Shown in pieces: positions 8,708 through 19,122 of a stretch of 64,000 bases of DNA. This DNA comes from Mesorhizobium sp. Root157 (lineage in GTDB: Bacteria > Pseudomonadota > Alphaproteobacteria > Rhizobiales > Rhizobiaceae): contig NZ_LMGJ01000006.1 of assembly GCF_001427385.1 (NCBI RefSeq), positions 68,012-132,011 of the forward strand. The letters run 5' to 3'. The position numbers and the translations under genes were made by a program. Numbering within the stretch: the stretch's first letter is position 1; each line of letters starts with the position of its first letter. The notes beneath the pieces are model-generated. The model ran no database searches. It was not told the origin of the DNA and saw only the letters and a list, made by a program, of their open reading frames with translations.

Positions 8708-9892
8708 ACGCGCCGCAAGCCCGATGCACGCCAAGCCGACCAAGGCCACGGCTATCATGGCGAAGAACCCATCCACGCCGAACCGATCGTAGAGTGGCCC
8801 GGAAACCAAGGTGACCGCAGCCGTGCAAAAGCCGTTGGTGAAATAAGCAATGCCTTGCGCAGCGCCCGTCCGCTCCTCTGCAACGGTCTCGGCAATCATC
8901 TTCTGCAAGCCGATCAGGATCAGTGCCGTCGAAAGCGCGTGAAGCGTCTGCACCGCAAAGAATCCTGCAACGCCAAGGCCGAGCGGCCAGATCAAGGGAA
9001 AGGCTAGCCAGCGCAAAACGGCGCCGATCCCGGCCAGAACCATCACGCTTACGACGGTGGATGACCCGAACAGGCGATTGAAAAACAGGAACATGCCGAT
9101 CTCGGCCGCGACACCCCATGCCCACAACAGGCCAACCACAGAATCGCTGATGCCGATGGATTTCCAGTAGATCGAGACGAAGCCGTAGAGAAAACCGTGG
9201 CTGCCGATGAGGACGCCGGTGCCGGCGGCGAAATAGAGGAAGTAGGGGTTCAACAGTTTGGCCCCGGATTCCTGGATGTCCGTCGCCGACTGAGGTGACG
9301 CGCGGCGCGGCGGCCCGAGGCGTGGAGCGAAAATCCCGGCGACCAATGCCGCACAGAAGGCCAGAAACACAATAACAGGCATCGCCTGCGCACCGGTAAT
9401 GGCCAGAATGAACCCGCCGGCAAGATTGGCGCATAGAAACGAGATCGATCCCCATATGCGCATTCCGGTGTAGTTGGCGCCGTAGCGCCGCACTCCCGAC
9501 AGGGCGATCGAATCGCCGATGGTCGAATGTGGAGTCCACACCACAGCCAGCGCAAGCGACACGCCCAGAACCAGTGCATAAGTCGGCCTCAGGAAGTAGC
9601 CCGCCGAGACCAAGACCGAGGCAGCGACGAGCGCGACATAGACATTCGCCCGGTCGCGCGCGCTGTCGGCCAGGGTAGTCAAGAACGGCGTCGTCACAAC
9701 ACGCAGGAACATCGGCGCCGACAGGATCACCGCGACCTCTTCGGGACTGAATCCGTTGCCGGTCAGCCAAAGAGGGAAATACGGGATGTAGATGCCGTTT
9801 GGCACCAACAGCGTGAAGAAAATCAAGGCCATGCGCAATTCGAAATGGCGCGGTCTGATCAGCTGTTCTGGCGAAAGCGGCGGCAGGGACAT
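8687..9892 (-). CDS. MFS transporter (MFS_1-like, HcaT/LacY-type)
   Basis: 401-aa integral membrane protein with about 12 helices in two halves, separated by a charged cytoplasmic linker near residues 195-215. It looks like the single-domain MFS_1-like (PF12832) group that includes the 3-phenylpropionate carrier HcaT; the substrate cannot be read from the sequence. The start at 9892 (MSLPPLSPEQ) is chosen because the longer frame to 10033 would run into the phosphoesterase gene. No good ribosome site is visible. Confidence 0.8.
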   Translation of the reverse strand: MSLPPLSPEQLIRPRHFELRMALIFFTLLVPNGIYIPYFPLWLTGNGFSPEEVAVILSAPMFLRVVTTPFLTTLADSARDRANVYVALVAASVLVSAGYFLRPTYALVLGVSLALAVVWTPHSTIGDSIALSGVRRYGANYTGMRIWGSISFLCANLAGGFILAITGAQAMPVIVFLAFCAALVAGIFAPRLGPPRRASPQSATDIQESGAKLLNPYFLYFAAGTGVLIGSHGFLYGFVSIYWKSIGISDSVVGLLWAWGVAAEIGMFLFFNRLFGSSTVVSVMVLAGIGAVLRWLAFPLIWPLGLGVAGFFAVQTLHALSTALILIGLQKMIAETVAEERTGAAQGIAYFTNGFCTAAVTLVSGPLYDRFGVDGFFAMIAVALVGLACIGLAARSAPKRA

Positions 9893-10004
9893 GGGTGGAA
9901 CGATCCGAAACGCTGTGCCCGAATCCGGGCGGCCAAGCTTCGGTTGATCTATCACAGCGCGACATTGGGCGGAACGCCACACCACTGGTTGCGCCAACCG
10001 CCTA

Positions 10005-10826
10005 TTAGGCGGCTTCAGGCACTCGAACGTCAATATCGATGGTGACGAGACCTTTTCCCGAGGGCGGCGCTCCTGACTTCACATGCGCCCAGCGCAGGAT
10101 TTCCATGCGTCCGTCGAAATGCTCCACCACCGCCGTGCAGTTTTCGACCCAGTCTCCGGTGTTGATGTAGGCGACGTCGCCGAACATCTCTATCGCGGCA
10201 TGATGGATATGGCCGCAGATGACCCCATCGACCTGGGAACGCCGCGCTTCCTGCATGAGCACGGTCTGGAAGGAACCGATGAAACTGACGGCTTTCTTGA
10301 CCCGCATCTTTGCCCAGGATGAGAACGACCAGTATTCCAGGCCAAGCAGGCTCCGCGCTCGACTGATCAGGCGATTGGTGAACATGGCAGCGTCGTAAGC
10401 ATGGTCGCCGAGATAGGCCAGCCAGCGAACATTGTGGACGACGGTGTCGAACTGGTCTCCATGGATGACAAGGAAACGCTTGCCGTCGGCAGCTTCATGG
10501 ACGACGCTGTCGGCGACAACAATGCCGCCGAAATGCACGCCCTGAAACTGGCGGGCGAATTCATCGTGGTTGCCAGCGATATAGGTGATCTTGGTGCCCT
10601 TACGCGCCTTGCGCATCAATTTCTGAACGACATCGTTGTGGCTCTGAGGCCAATGCCAGTTCCGGCGCAACCGCCACCCGTCGATGATGTCACCGACAAG
10701 ATAGATGGTATCGGCGTCGTGGTAGCGCAGGAAATCGATCAGGAATTCGGCCTTGGCGGCCTTCGATCCCAGATGCACATCGGAGAGGAAAATACTGCGG
10801 AAAGTGCGGGTTTCTAGACCGGGCAT
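10005..10826 (-). CDS. UDP-2,3-diacylglucosamine diphosphatase-like metallophosphoesterase
   Basis: 273 aa from the ATG at 10826, preceded by a good AAGGTGAG ribosome site; a TTG at 10847 is less likely. Calcineurin-type metal motifs are clear: DVH (16-18), GDIID (45-49), GNHDE (85-89), and later HGDQFD and GHIHHA. The closest named family is LpxH (COG2908), which cleaves UDP-2,3-diacylglucosamine in lipid A synthesis. Many alphaproteobacteria use the unrelated LpxI for that step, so this enzyme may act on another nucleotide-linked lipid or be a second activity. Confidence 0.8.
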   Translation of the reverse strand: MPGLETRTFRSIFLSDVHLGSKAAKAEFLIDFLRYHDADTIYLVGDIIDGWRLRRNWHWPQSHNDVVQKLMRKARKGTKITYIAGNHDEFARQFQGVHFGGIVVADSVVHEAADGKRFLVIHGDQFDTVVHNVRWLAYLGDHAYDAAMFTNRLISRARSLLGLEYWSFSSWAKMRVKKAVSFIGSFQTVLMQEARRSQVDGVICGHIHHAAIEMFGDVAYINTGDWVENCTAVVEHFDGRMEILRWAHVKSGAPPSGKGLVTIDIDVRVPEAA

Positions 10827-10940
10827 CGCAATCTCACCTTTTGACAATGCCTATGCGACGATTCATGCAACAAACATATGACGGTTGCGATTGATCCAGT
10901 CGGGAGAGTAGCGTCGCGCAGCCAGCAGGAGGATTTTCAT

Positions 10941-11720
10941 ATGGATCTCGGCATTCAGGGCAAACAGGCCATCGTCTGCGCATCGAGCAAGGGGCTTGGG
11001 CGCGGCTGCGCAATGGCGCTGGCGGAAGCCGGTTGCGATGTCGTCGTCAACGGTCGCGGCGCCGAGGCCCTGGCCCGGACAGCCGCTGAAATTCGCGAGC
11101 GCTTTGGCGTGAACGTCATCGAGATCGCCGGCGATATTTCCCAGCCGAGCGTTCAGAAAACCATGTTCGAAACCTGTCCGGAACCGGACATTCTCGTCAA
11201 TAATAATGCCGGCCCGCCATTCCGGGATTTTCGCGAACTCGACCGCGAAAAGATTCTCGCAGGCGTCACCCAGAACATGGTGACACCCATCGAACTGGTC
11301 AAAGCCGTCATTGACGGCATGGCGGCGCGCGGATTCGGCCGCATCGTCAACATCACCTCACTATCGGTCTACGTGCCGATCGTGGGCCTAGATCTGTCAT
11401 CCGGAGCGCGCGCCGGCCTGACCTCGTTCCTCGCAGGAATCACGCGGACGGTGGCAGACCGCAATGTCACCATCAACAACCTCTTGCCTGGCAAACTCGA
11501 TACCGACCGGTTGCGCGGGCCGCATGAACCGGGCTCGATCGAAGAGCCAGCAGCAGCGGCGGCTCGAAAGGCACGCATCAGCGCCGATATTCCGGCAAAG
11601 CGGCTAGGCACGCCCGAGGAATTCGGGCAAGTCTGCGCGTTCCTCTGTTCCGTCCACGCAGGCTATCTCACCGGGCAGAACATCCCGGTGGACGGCGGCC
11701 TTTATGTCAGTGCCTTTTGA
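10941..11720 (+). CDS. SDR-family oxidoreductase-like protein, divergent active site
   Basis: 259 aa. The ATG at 10941 has a perfect AGGAGG eight bases upstream. Rossmann features are present: a modified dinucleotide loop CASSKGLGRG (13-22), NNNAG (87-91), an ITS strand (Ser140) and the closing LTGQNIPVDGG. The usual catalytic YxxxK is not there: the equivalent helix reads LDLSSGARAGL (150-160). It therefore belongs to the group of 3-oxoacyl reductase-like SDRs lacking the Tyr-Lys pair. Function unknown; a reductase on a short acyl or sugar substrate, or a non-catalytic binder, are both possible. Confidence 0.85.
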   Translation: MDLGIQGKQAIVCASSKGLGRGCAMALAEAGCDVVVNGRGAEALARTAAEIRERFGVNVIEIAGDISQPSVQKTMFETCPEPDILVNNNAGPPFRDFRELDREKILAGVTQNMVTPIELVKAVIDGMAARGFGRIVNITSLSVYVPIVGLDLSSGARAGLTSFLAGITRTVADRNVTINNLLPGKLDTDRLRGPHEPGSIEEPAAAAARKARISADIPAKRLGTPEEFGQVCAFLCSVHAGYLTGQNIPVDGGLYVSAF

Positions 11721-11869
11721 GGAAAGCATGCTAGGACCGATGTCGGGTTTGGAGCGCGGCGTGGGCCAAATTTTATAAATGAGGTCGCTCAAACAATGGG
11801 TTGGACACGGCGGCTCAAGCGAAACCAATCAGGGTTCAGGGTACAGTGGCGAGTGAGGGGAGCGGTGGT

Positions 11870-14215
11870 ATGAACAGCGACAACACAAAGACGACACGGT
11901 CCGATCTCGAAGAGGCCGCCCTTTTCTTCCATAAGTACCCCGTCCCCGGCAAACTGGAAATTCAGGCCACCAAACCTCTCGGCAACCAGCGCGACCTCGC
12001 GCTCGCGTATTCGCCGGGCGTGGCGGCACCTTGTCTGGAAATCCGTGACAACCCCGGTGCCGCCGCCGACTACACCGCAAGGGCGAATCTTGTGGGAGTC
12101 GTCTCCAACGGCACAGCGGTCCTTGGCCTCGGCAATATCGGCCCTCTCGCCTCCAAGCCGGTGATGGAAGGCAAGGCGGTGCTGTTCAAGAAATTCGCGG
12201 GCATCGACGTCTTCGACATCGAGATAGACGCGCCTGAGATCGAACGTATGGTCAACACGATCTCGGCGCTCGAACCAACCTTCGGGGGCATCAATCTCGA
12301 AGATATCAAGGCGCCCGAATGCTTCGAGGTGGAAGAGCAGTTGAAGGCCCGCATGAACATTCCGGTGTTCCATGACGATCAGCATGGAACGGCCATCATC
12401 GTGGCTGCGGCGATCCTCAACGGCCTGGAATTCGCCGGCAAGTCCATCGAAACCATCAAGATCGTCACGTCTGGCGCTGGCGCCGCGGCGCTGGCCTGTC
12501 TCAATCTTCTCGTCTCGCTCGGCGCGAAGGTCGAGAACATCTGGGTCACAGACCGCTTCGGCGTGGCCTACAAGGGCCGTGTCGAGGAAATGGACCGCTG
12601 GAAGGATCCATACGTCAAGGACACGGAGGCACGCACGCTTGCCGATGTGTTGCCCGGCGCAGACGTGTTCCTCGGCCTTTCAGCTGCCGGCGTGTTAAAG
12701 CCGGAACTGCTTAAGTTGATGGCGGACAAACCGCTGATCCTCGCTCTTGCCAATCCGACGCCCGAGATCATGCCCGAGGTGGCGCGGGAAGCACGGCCAG
12801 ACGCAATGATTTGCACGGGCCGATCCGATTTCCCCAATCAGGTCAACAACGTGCTGTGCTTTCCTTACATCTTCCGCGGTGCCCTCGACTGCGGCGCCAA
12901 GGCGATCAACGAGGAGATGAAAATGGCGGCGGTGCGCGCCATCGCGGCACTCGCCCGCGAGGAGCCATCGGATGTCGCCGCGCGCGCCTATTCCAGTGAA
13001 ACCCCCATATTCGGCCCGGACTTTCTCATCCCCTCGCCATTTGACCCGCGCCTTATCCTGAGGATCGCGCCGGCGGTGGCCAAGGCTGCCTGCGATACTG
13101 GCGTAGCCACCCGGCCGATCGCCGACTTCCCGGCTTACGTCGACAAGCTCAACCGCTTCGTCTTCCGCTCTGGCCTGGTCATGAAACCAGTATTCACGAC
13201 CGCAAAAGGGTCGTCAGCAAAGCGCGTCGTGTATGCTGACGGTGAGGACGAACGGGTGCTGCGCGCGACCCAGGTGGTCATCGAGGAAGGCATCGCCGAG
13301 CCAATCCTCATCGGGCGGCCGCACGTCATCGATGTGCGCTTGAGGCGCTATGGGCTCAAGATCAAGCCCGGCAAGGACTTCGAACTCATCAACCCCGAGG
13401 ACGATCCCCGCTACCGGCACTATGTCGACCTACTCATCGAACTGGCTGGGCGGCGCGGCATCACCCAAGAAGCTGCGCGTACGATGGTGCGCACCGACAA
13501 CACGGTGATCGCTGCCCTGGCGCTGAAGCGTGGTGACGGTGACGCAATGCTGTGCGGACTGGAGGGCAGGTTCGGCAAGCATCTGCGCAACGTCTCCCTC
13601 ATCATCGGAGCACGCCCCGGCATCAAGGACAGGGACCTTTCCACGCTTTCCATGCTGATCTCCCAGCGTGGCATCACGTTTTTCACCGACACCTATGTCA
13701 CTGTCGATCCGACGGCGGAGGAGATAGCCGAGATGACGGTGCTTTCAGCCGAGGAAATCCGCCGCTTCGGTATCGAGCCCAAAGCCGCCCTTCTGTCACA
13801 TTCGGATTTTGGTTCTCGCGATACGGCGAGCGCGGCCAAGATGCGGCGCGCGGCCGAAATCATCGCCAAGATTGCGCCCGATCTGGAGTGCGATGGCGAG
13901 ATGAATGCCGATTCGGCGCTCTCGCCGCAATTGCGTCAGCGGGTCTATCCGCATTCTCGCCTCAAGGGCGAGGCCAACCTGCTGGTTTTCCCTAATTTAG
14001 ACGCGGCCAATATCGCGATGTCGACGGTCAAGCAGATGATGGACGCGCTGCATGTCGGGCCGATCCTGCTCGGCTCCGACCTGCCGGCACACATCCTGAC
14101 GCCCTCGGTCACCTCTCGCGGCGTGGTCAATATGACAGCACTTGTAGTCGTCGAAGCCGCACAAAAGGCGCAAGCGACATTGCGCTTCGACCGGTTACCT
14201 CCGGCAGCAAACTAA
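11870..14215 (+). CDS. maeB: NADP-dependent malic enzyme, MaeB type with C-terminal phosphotransacetylase-like domain
   Basis: 781 aa from the ATG at 11870, which has GAGGGGAG upstream; an in-frame TTG at 11801 is longer but less likely. Residues about 1-430 are the malic enzyme: the [13 protein letters not shown] opening, the [18 protein letters not shown] and FHDDQHGTA metal/substrate motifs and the [13 protein letters not shown] nucleotide fold. Residues about 450-781 are a phosphotransacetylase-like domain that in this family is regulatory (acetyl-CoA response) rather than catalytic. It decarboxylates malate to pyruvate, making NADPH for gluconeogenic growth. Confidence 0.95.
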   Translation: MNSDNTKTTRSDLEEAALFFHKYPVPGKLEIQATKPLGNQRDLALAYSPGVAAPCLEIRDNPGAAADYTARANLVGVVSNGTAVLGLGNIGPLASKPVMEGKAVLFKKFAGIDVFDIEIDAPEIERMVNTISALEPTFGGINLEDIKAPECFEVEEQLKARMNIPVFHDDQHGTAIIVAAAILNGLEFAGKSIETIKIVTSGAGAAALACLNLLVSLGAKVENIWVTDRFGVAYKGRVEEMDRWKDPYVKDTEARTLADVLPGADVFLGLSAAGVLKPELLKLMADKPLILALANPTPEIMPEVAREARPDAMICTGRSDFPNQVNNVLCFPYIFRGALDCGAKAINEEMKMAAVRAIAALAREEPSDVAARAYSSETPIFGPDFLIPSPFDPRLILRIAPAVAKAACDTGVATRPIADFPAYVDKLNRFVFRSGLVMKPVFTTAKGSSAKRVVYADGEDERVLRATQVVIEEGIAEPILIGRPHVIDVRLRRYGLKIKPGKDFELINPEDDPRYRHYVDLLIELAGRRGITQEAARTMVRTDNTVIAALALKRGDGDAMLCGLEGRFGKHLRNVSLIIGARPGIKDRDLSTLSMLISQRGITFFTDTYVTVDPTAEEIAEMTVLSAEEIRRFGIEPKAALLSHSDFGSRDTASAAKMRRAAEIIAKIAPDLECDGEMNADSALSPQLRQRVYPHSRLKGEANLLVFPNLDAANIAMSTVKQMMDALHVGPILLGSDLPAHILTPSVTSRGVVNMTALVVVEAAQKAQATLRFDRLPPAAN

Positions 14216-14276
14216 AGAAGCGGTTAACTCCCGCCGCGCTAGCCTTTGCGCAAGTGGATTGGGATGTGAGGCGAAG

Positions 14277-15359
14277 GTGCAAGGCCGGAGCTGGAATCTG
14301 ACAATTGCCGCGTCGCTCATGGCGGCGACGGTGATCGGCGCTTCCCCGGCTCTCGCGGCGTCAAGCACTTGTCACCAACTCGAGGCGCAACTTGCCCGCG
14401 TTTCAGGTTCCGTCAGCCCGAAGCTCGTCAGGAAGTATGACGACGCAATTGTCCGGCAGGGCAAACAGATCGAAATCGCGCGCAGGCAGGCAAGCCGTGC
14501 CGGGTGCGGATTTCTGTTGTTCGACGGCTCTGTAGGTCGTTGCGCCGAAATCAACAGCGCCATCGAACGCATGAACACCAATCTCGATTCCTTGCATCGA
14601 AAGCGAGCAGCGCTTTCCCGCAACTCTGATCGCCAAGATCGCGCGCGCATTCAGGCAGCACTGGACGCCAACGACTGTCGCAAGCAGCAGGTGACCATCA
14701 TCCGCTCCTCGCAGCCGGATAATATTGGCGCTGAGCAAGCTCGCCCCAATGGAACTGACGCCCCGGCCCAATCGCTCAACAAGGGCATCATCATTCGCAG
14801 AAGCGGCGATGGCTTCGTGCGGCTTGGCGGAGAATATCGCACGCTTTGCGTGCGCACCTGCGACGGCTATTTCTTTCCCATGTCGAGTGCCACTCCGGTC
14901 GGCGACTTCCAGCGCGACCAGGCACGGTGCGAGGCCGCCTGCCCCGGTACCAATGTTGAAATGTTTTATTCGGAAGGAGGTGATGATGACCGTAACATGA
15001 TGTCATCGATCACTGGCGATCTGTATAAACAATTGCCCAACGCCTTCGTCTACAAGCGCCTCGACATCCCCCGTGAACCAAGCTGCAGTTGCGGAGCTAT
15101 TCAGGATTCGCCGGTCGTCGGCGGCCCACAAGCCGCGCAGCCGCCGCAGATAACTTCACGGCCCGGTTCCTCCATCGTGGAGATGGGCCCGGCCAAACCC
15201 ACGGCCTCGGCAACTCCAACGAAGGCGCTCAGCGAAACCGTTCCTGCCGAGCGAGACCCTGACGATGACAGCAAGGTCAGGGTCGTCGGGCCGACGTTCC
15301 TTCCCGGCCCAGAAGAGGCAATAGATCTGCAAGCTCCGGCCCGGACGCGAGCCCCGTAA
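14277..15359 (+). CDS. DUF2865 secreted protein
   Basis: 360 aa from a GTG at 14277 with GAGG just upstream. It has a signal peptide ending near ALAA (about residue 28), so it is probably periplasmic. A charged helical part follows (about 40-130), then the DUF2865 core with its conserved cysteines ([17 protein letters not shown] and CEAACPG), which may form disulfides. The tail after about 270 is Pro/Ala-rich. Function unknown. The 3' end overlaps the convergent gltX2 gene by 83 nt. Confidence 0.85.
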   Translation: MQGRSWNLTIAASLMAATVIGASPALAASSTCHQLEAQLARVSGSVSPKLVRKYDDAIVRQGKQIEIARRQASRAGCGFLLFDGSVGRCAEINSAIERMNTNLDSLHRKRAALSRNSDRQDRARIQAALDANDCRKQQVTIIRSSQPDNIGAEQARPNGTDAPAQSLNKGIIIRRSGDGFVRLGGEYRTLCVRTCDGYFFPMSSATPVGDFQRDQARCEAACPGTNVEMFYSEGGDDDRNMMSSITGDLYKQLPNAFVYKRLDIPREPSCSCGAIQDSPVVGGPQAAQPPQITSRPGSSIVEMGPAKPTASATPTKALSETVPAERDPDDDSKVRVVGPTFLPGPEEAIDLQAPARTRAP

Positions 15360-16650
15360 GCGCCAGCCTGAGCGGCGCGAAAAGCGCCTTGCCCTTGCGA
15401 CCGGTTGCGTCCCGAATAGCAGTGGTCCACGTCTTCCAGACTGCGCCATCCCATGGCTCTTGAGGCAACAGGTCGAAAGCCTGATGCAGGAAATCCCGAT
15501 CCTCGTTGGAGAACTCCGGTTTTTCCTGCACGCCATCATTGACGATCCGCCACCACACCGCCGCATCGCCAAGCTTGTCCAGATTGCCGCGTACCGCGTT
15601 CCAGAATGGCTCGGCACGCGTATCCGAGATGCCGAGCACGCTCAGCCGATCGCGCGCCTCGGCAAACGGCATGCGATGAAGCAAAGTTCGATTGAGGACG
15701 AACAGTTCGTCCGGATCGAACTTGGCAGCGGATTTTGAGGTCGCTGCCGGATCGAAGTGATCGGCAAGCCCAGCCATGACTGGCAGGGCTTGCACACTCT
15801 CTGACGTGCCGATCAGAACCGCCAGCGAGGCAATTGCCATCGGCTCGATACCCGCTTCGCGCAAGCTCTCTATCGACAGGGCGCCGGTGCGTTTGGAGAG
15901 CCCCTCACCCGTGGTGGTCGTTAGCAGGTTGTGGTGGCCGAATGTCGGAAGTTCAGCGCCGAGCGCCTTGAACAAGGCCAATTGAACTCCAGTATTAGTG
16001 ACATGGTCATCGCCACGGATGACATGGGTAATGCCCATATCGATGTCATCCACAACCGACGGCAGCGTGTAGAGGTACGTGCCGTCCTCGCGCACCAGAA
16101 CAGGGTCCGACAGCGACGCGAGATCGACCGTTTCCTCGCCACGCACCAGATCGTTCCAACGGATATCGGTGCGTTCGGGCTGAAGTGGATCGGAAATAAA
16201 GTTCGGGAGCAGAAAGCGCCAGTGCGGCTTGCGCCCATCCGACTGATACTCGGCAATCTGATCAGCTGTCAGCGTCAACGCCTCGCGGCCATAGACCGGC
16301 GGAAGGCCGCGTGTTCGGCGAACCTTGCGGCGCAGATCTAGCTCTTCGGGCGTTTCATAGCAGGCGTAAAGAACCCCGGCCGCTTTCAGCTTCTCCACTG
16401 CCGCGTCATAAAATTCAAAACGCTTCGACTGGTAGTCGATCGCGTCAGGAAAAATCCCAAGCCAGTGCAGGTCGTAGAGAATCGAGTCGGCGTATTCCTG
16501 CTTCGAACGGACAATATCAGTGTCGTCGAAGCGTTGAATGAAGCGGCCCTTGCTCTTCTGCGCGAACAGCCAGTTGAACAGAGCTGTACGGGCGTTGCCG
16601 ATATGGATGCGGCCGGTGGGCGATGGAGCGAAACGGACTGTGACTGTCAT
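15277..16650 (-). CDS. gltX: Glutamyl-tRNA synthetase, short (GltX2-like) paralogue
   Basis: 457-aa class I aminoacyl-tRNA synthetase, starting at the [14 protein letters not shown] methionine (16650). HIGN at 16-19 is the HIGH motif and LSKR at 251-254 the KMSKS equivalent. Many alphaproteobacteria carry two GltX proteins, one charging tRNA-Glu and one mischarging tRNA-Gln for GatCAB amidation. The length and the LSKR form suit the second type, but that cannot be settled from sequence alone. No clear ribosome site; the longer frame upstream runs over intergenic DNA. Confidence 0.9.
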   Translation of the reverse strand: MTVTVRFAPSPTGRIHIGNARTALFNWLFAQKSKGRFIQRFDDTDIVRSKQEYADSILYDLHWLGIFPDAIDYQSKRFEFYDAAVEKLKAAGVLYACYETPEELDLRRKVRRTRGLPPVYGREALTLTADQIAEYQSDGRKPHWRFLLPNFISDPLQPERTDIRWNDLVRGEETVDLASLSDPVLVREDGTYLYTLPSVVDDIDMGITHVIRGDDHVTNTGVQLALFKALGAELPTFGHHNLLTTTTGEGLSKRTGALSIESLREAGIEPMAIASLAVLIGTSESVQALPVMAGLADHFDPAATSKSAAKFDPDELFVLNRTLLHRMPFAEARDRLSVLGISDTRAEPFWNAVRGNLDKLGDAAVWWRIVNDGVQEKPEFSNEDRDFLHQAFDLLPQEPWDGAVWKTWTTAIRDATGRKGKALFAPLRLALTGLASGPELADLLPLLGREGTSARRP

Positions 16651-16771
16651 GGAGGGGGCGTAAATGAAGGCGCTCTGTTTTGCAACTTTACCTGCGAACG
16701 CCTTTGCCGCCTTCGAACGAGCGCCGATCCGGCAAGCCGAAACACTTCGGCCTGCCGGGAACAGCATCGGA

Positions 16772-17191
16772 TCAGTTGACGGCTTCCGTCTGAGGCAGCG
16801 CTCCAGCGGAGGCAGTGGGAAGTTCCGCACTTGCCAGTTGATCGGCGCAAAGCTCGGCGGCGCCACGAACTGGCTTCTTCATGTCGGCAAAAGTGACCCA
16901 GCCGCCATCCTGGACAAAACTGTCGCGCTTCCAGGAATCCGCCTTCTTCAATTCCGCCAATTGCGCGCTGGCATCGGGCGCCGCGAGAAAACGATGAACG
17001 CAGATGTTTGCGGCAAGTGTTGCCGCCGCTTGCTCGCTTGCCGTTTCGGCCTGCTTGACGGCGGTCGAGCCAGTGACCCAGCCGCCCCACGAAAAGCCAA
17101 CGACCATGGTCAGAACGGCCGCTCCGACACAGGACCACAGCCACGTACTCTTTGAGGGCTGATAGGCATTCCACTTCTCTCCCATGGGCAT
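16772..17191 (-). CDS. Hypothetical single-pass membrane protein
   Basis: 139 aa with a good AAGGAGA ribosome site. A cytoplasmic start ([13 protein letters not shown]) is followed by one hydrophobic helix (about 17-38), then a helical periplasmic part with two cysteines (about 64 and 115) that could pair. It resembles conserved rhizobial hypothetical proteins but I do not recognise a named family. It lies upstream of gltX2 on the same strand with a 121-nt gap. Confidence 0.75.
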   Translation of the reverse strand: MPMGEKWNAYQPSKSTWLWSCVGAAVLTMVVGFSWGGWVTGSTAVKQAETASEQAAATLAANICVHRFLAAPDASAQLAELKKADSWKRDSFVQDGGWVTFADMKKPVRGAAELCADQLASAELPTASAGALPQTEAVN

Positions 17192-17330
17192 TGTTCGTCT
17201 CCTTAAAATTCATCGACAGTTCCAGGGAAACACCGCAAGAGTGGTCACGGTATAAATCAATCTATCACACAACGTGATGCAAGATACCCCGAAAAGGCAG
17301 TTTCTAAGAAGGGCAGGACGATAGGACGCC

Positions 17331-17347
17331 GCCGCAGCGACTGCGGC
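17331..17347. terminator. Perfect 7-bp GC hairpin downstream of nadE
   Basis: GCCGCAG, loop CGA, CTGCGGC, lying about 45 nt past the nadE stop on the minus strand. A second small stem (CACC TTTT GGTG, 17366-17377) sits between. Neither has a strong T-run, so it may be a weak terminator or a 3' stabiliser. Confidence 0.3.
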
Positions 17348-17392
17348 CCAAGGAAATGAACGAAACACCTTTTGGTGGAAGCAAACGGTGGC

Positions 17393-19075
17393 TTACCCGC
17401 GATCCCGGAACCGGTTGGTAATCGGGTATCGGCGGTCGCGGCCGAAATTCTTTTTCGTGATCTTGACGCCGGGCGCCGCTTGGCGGCGCTTGTATTCGGC
17501 GACGTAGAGCAAGTTCTCGACGCGTGCGACCGTCGTGCGGTCATGCCCGCGCGCGACGATCTCGTCCACGCCCATTTCGTTTTCGACCAAACATTCGAGA
17601 ATGTCATCGAGCACCGGATATGGCGGCAGCGAATCCTGATCCGTCTGGTTATCGCGCAGTTCTGCAGAGGGGGCCTTGTCGATGATACTGGCCGGGATCA
17701 CCTCGCCAGAAGGACCAAGAGCACCGGGTGGCACATAGGTGTTGCGCCAGCGCGAAATCGCATAGACTTGCATCTTGTAGAGGTCCTTGATCGGATTGAA
17801 GCCGCCATTCATGTCGCCGTAAAGCGTGGCATAGCCAACCGACATCTCGCTCTTGTTACCGGTGGTGACGACCATCGAGCCGAACTTGTTCGATATCGCC
17901 ATCAAGATGGTGCCGCGAGCACGCGACTGCAGGTTTTCCTCGGTGATGCCTTCTTCGGTGCCGTCGAAAAGCTGGGTGAGAGCATGCATAAAGCCTTCGA
18001 CAGGCTCGAAGATCGGCACGATATCGTAGCGGCAGCCGAGTGCACGGGCGCAATCCTCGGCATCCCTCAACGAGTCCTTCGTGGTGTAGCGGTAGGGCAT
18101 CATCACAGCCCGCAACCGCTCCTCGCCCAGCGCATCCACCGCCAAGGCGGCACAGATCGCCGAATCGATGCCGCCCGAAAGCCCAAGCACGACATTCTTG
18201 AAGCCGTTCTTGTTGACGTAGTCGCGCAGGCCCAGCATGCAGGCGCGGTAATCGGCCTCTTCCTTTTCAGGAATCTTCGACATCGGGCCTTCCGTGCAAA
18301 CCCAACAGTCGGATTTTCTTTTCCAAGTCGTGACGTCGACCGCGTCCTCGAACTGGCTCATCTGGAAGGCGAGCGATTTGTCGGCCCCGATGGCGAAGGA
18401 GGCACCGTCGAACACCAATTCATCCTGGCCGCCAAGTTGGTTCGCGTAAATCACTGGCAACCCGGTTTCGATCACCTGCCTGATGGCGACCTGTTGGCGG
18501 ACATCCACCTTGCCGCGATAGTAGGGAGAGCCGTTCGGCACCAGCAGGATTTCGGCGCCGCTTTCGGCCAGCGTCTCGCAGACGCCAAGGTCGCCCCAGA
18601 TGTCCTCGCAGATCGGAATGCCCAGCCGGATACCGCGGAAATTGACCGGCCCCGGCACCTCAGGCCCCGCCTGAAAGACGCGCTTCTCATCGAATTCGCC
18701 GTAGTTCGGCAGGTCGATCTTGTAGCGCTCGGCAACGATCTTTCCGCCATCGGCAACGATAATCGAGTTGTGGGTACCGCTCTTGCGCTTCAGCGGTGTG
18801 CCGATGACCACTCCGGGGCCACCGTCCTCGGTATCCTTGGCAACATCACGCGCCGCACGCTCGCACGCCTTCAGGAAGGCCGGTTTCAGGACCAGATCCT
18901 CCGGCGGATAACCAGCGATGAAAAGCTCGGTGAACAAAACGAGATCAGCACCCTGGCGGGCCGCGTCCGCCCTCGCCTCGCGCGCTTTGGCAAGATTGCC
19001 GGCAACATCGCCGACCGTGGGATTGAGTTGGGCGACAGCGATGCGCAACGTATCGGGAATGGTCTTCTTGGTCAT
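17393..19075 (-). CDS. nadE: Glutamine-dependent NAD+ synthase
   Basis: 560 aa from the ATG at 19075. The N-terminal nitrilase-type glutaminase domain has the Glu-Lys-Cys triad: Glu50 (FTELF), Lys119 (RYKIDLPNYG) and Cys156 (PICEDIWGD). The C-terminal ATP pyrophosphatase domain has the SGGIDS loop (300-305). It makes NAD from deamido-NAD, ATP and glutamine, complementing nadK in this window. A small in-frame extension upstream (MPVCMPQ) is unlikely. Its upstream neighbour on the same strand is the Tag-like gene. Confidence 0.95.
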   Translation of the reverse strand: MTKKTIPDTLRIAVAQLNPTVGDVAGNLAKAREARADAARQGADLVLFTELFIAGYPPEDLVLKPAFLKACERAARDVAKDTEDGGPGVVIGTPLKRKSGTHNSIIVADGGKIVAERYKIDLPNYGEFDEKRVFQAGPEVPGPVNFRGIRLGIPICEDIWGDLGVCETLAESGAEILLVPNGSPYYRGKVDVRQQVAIRQVIETGLPVIYANQLGGQDELVFDGASFAIGADKSLAFQMSQFEDAVDVTTWKRKSDCWVCTEGPMSKIPEKEEADYRACMLGLRDYVNKNGFKNVVLGLSGGIDSAICAALAVDALGEERLRAVMMPYRYTTKDSLRDAEDCARALGCRYDIVPIFEPVEGFMHALTQLFDGTEEGITEENLQSRARGTILMAISNKFGSMVVTTGNKSEMSVGYATLYGDMNGGFNPIKDLYKMQVYAISRWRNTYVPPGALGPSGEVIPASIIDKAPSAELRDNQTDQDSLPPYPVLDDILECLVENEMGVDEIVARGHDRTTVARVENLLYVAEYKRRQAAPGVKITKKNFGRDRRYPITNRFRDRG

Positions 19076-19122
19076 GCTTTCGGATTTAGCTTGCGGCATG
19101 CAAACCGGCAATGGCCGGCGCT

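Noticed and set aside
8655..9980. 441-codon minus-strand ORF overlapping the MFS gene
   Set aside because: It is a shadow frame, rich in Arg and His, without membrane helices. The MFS frame has the clear hydrophobic pattern.
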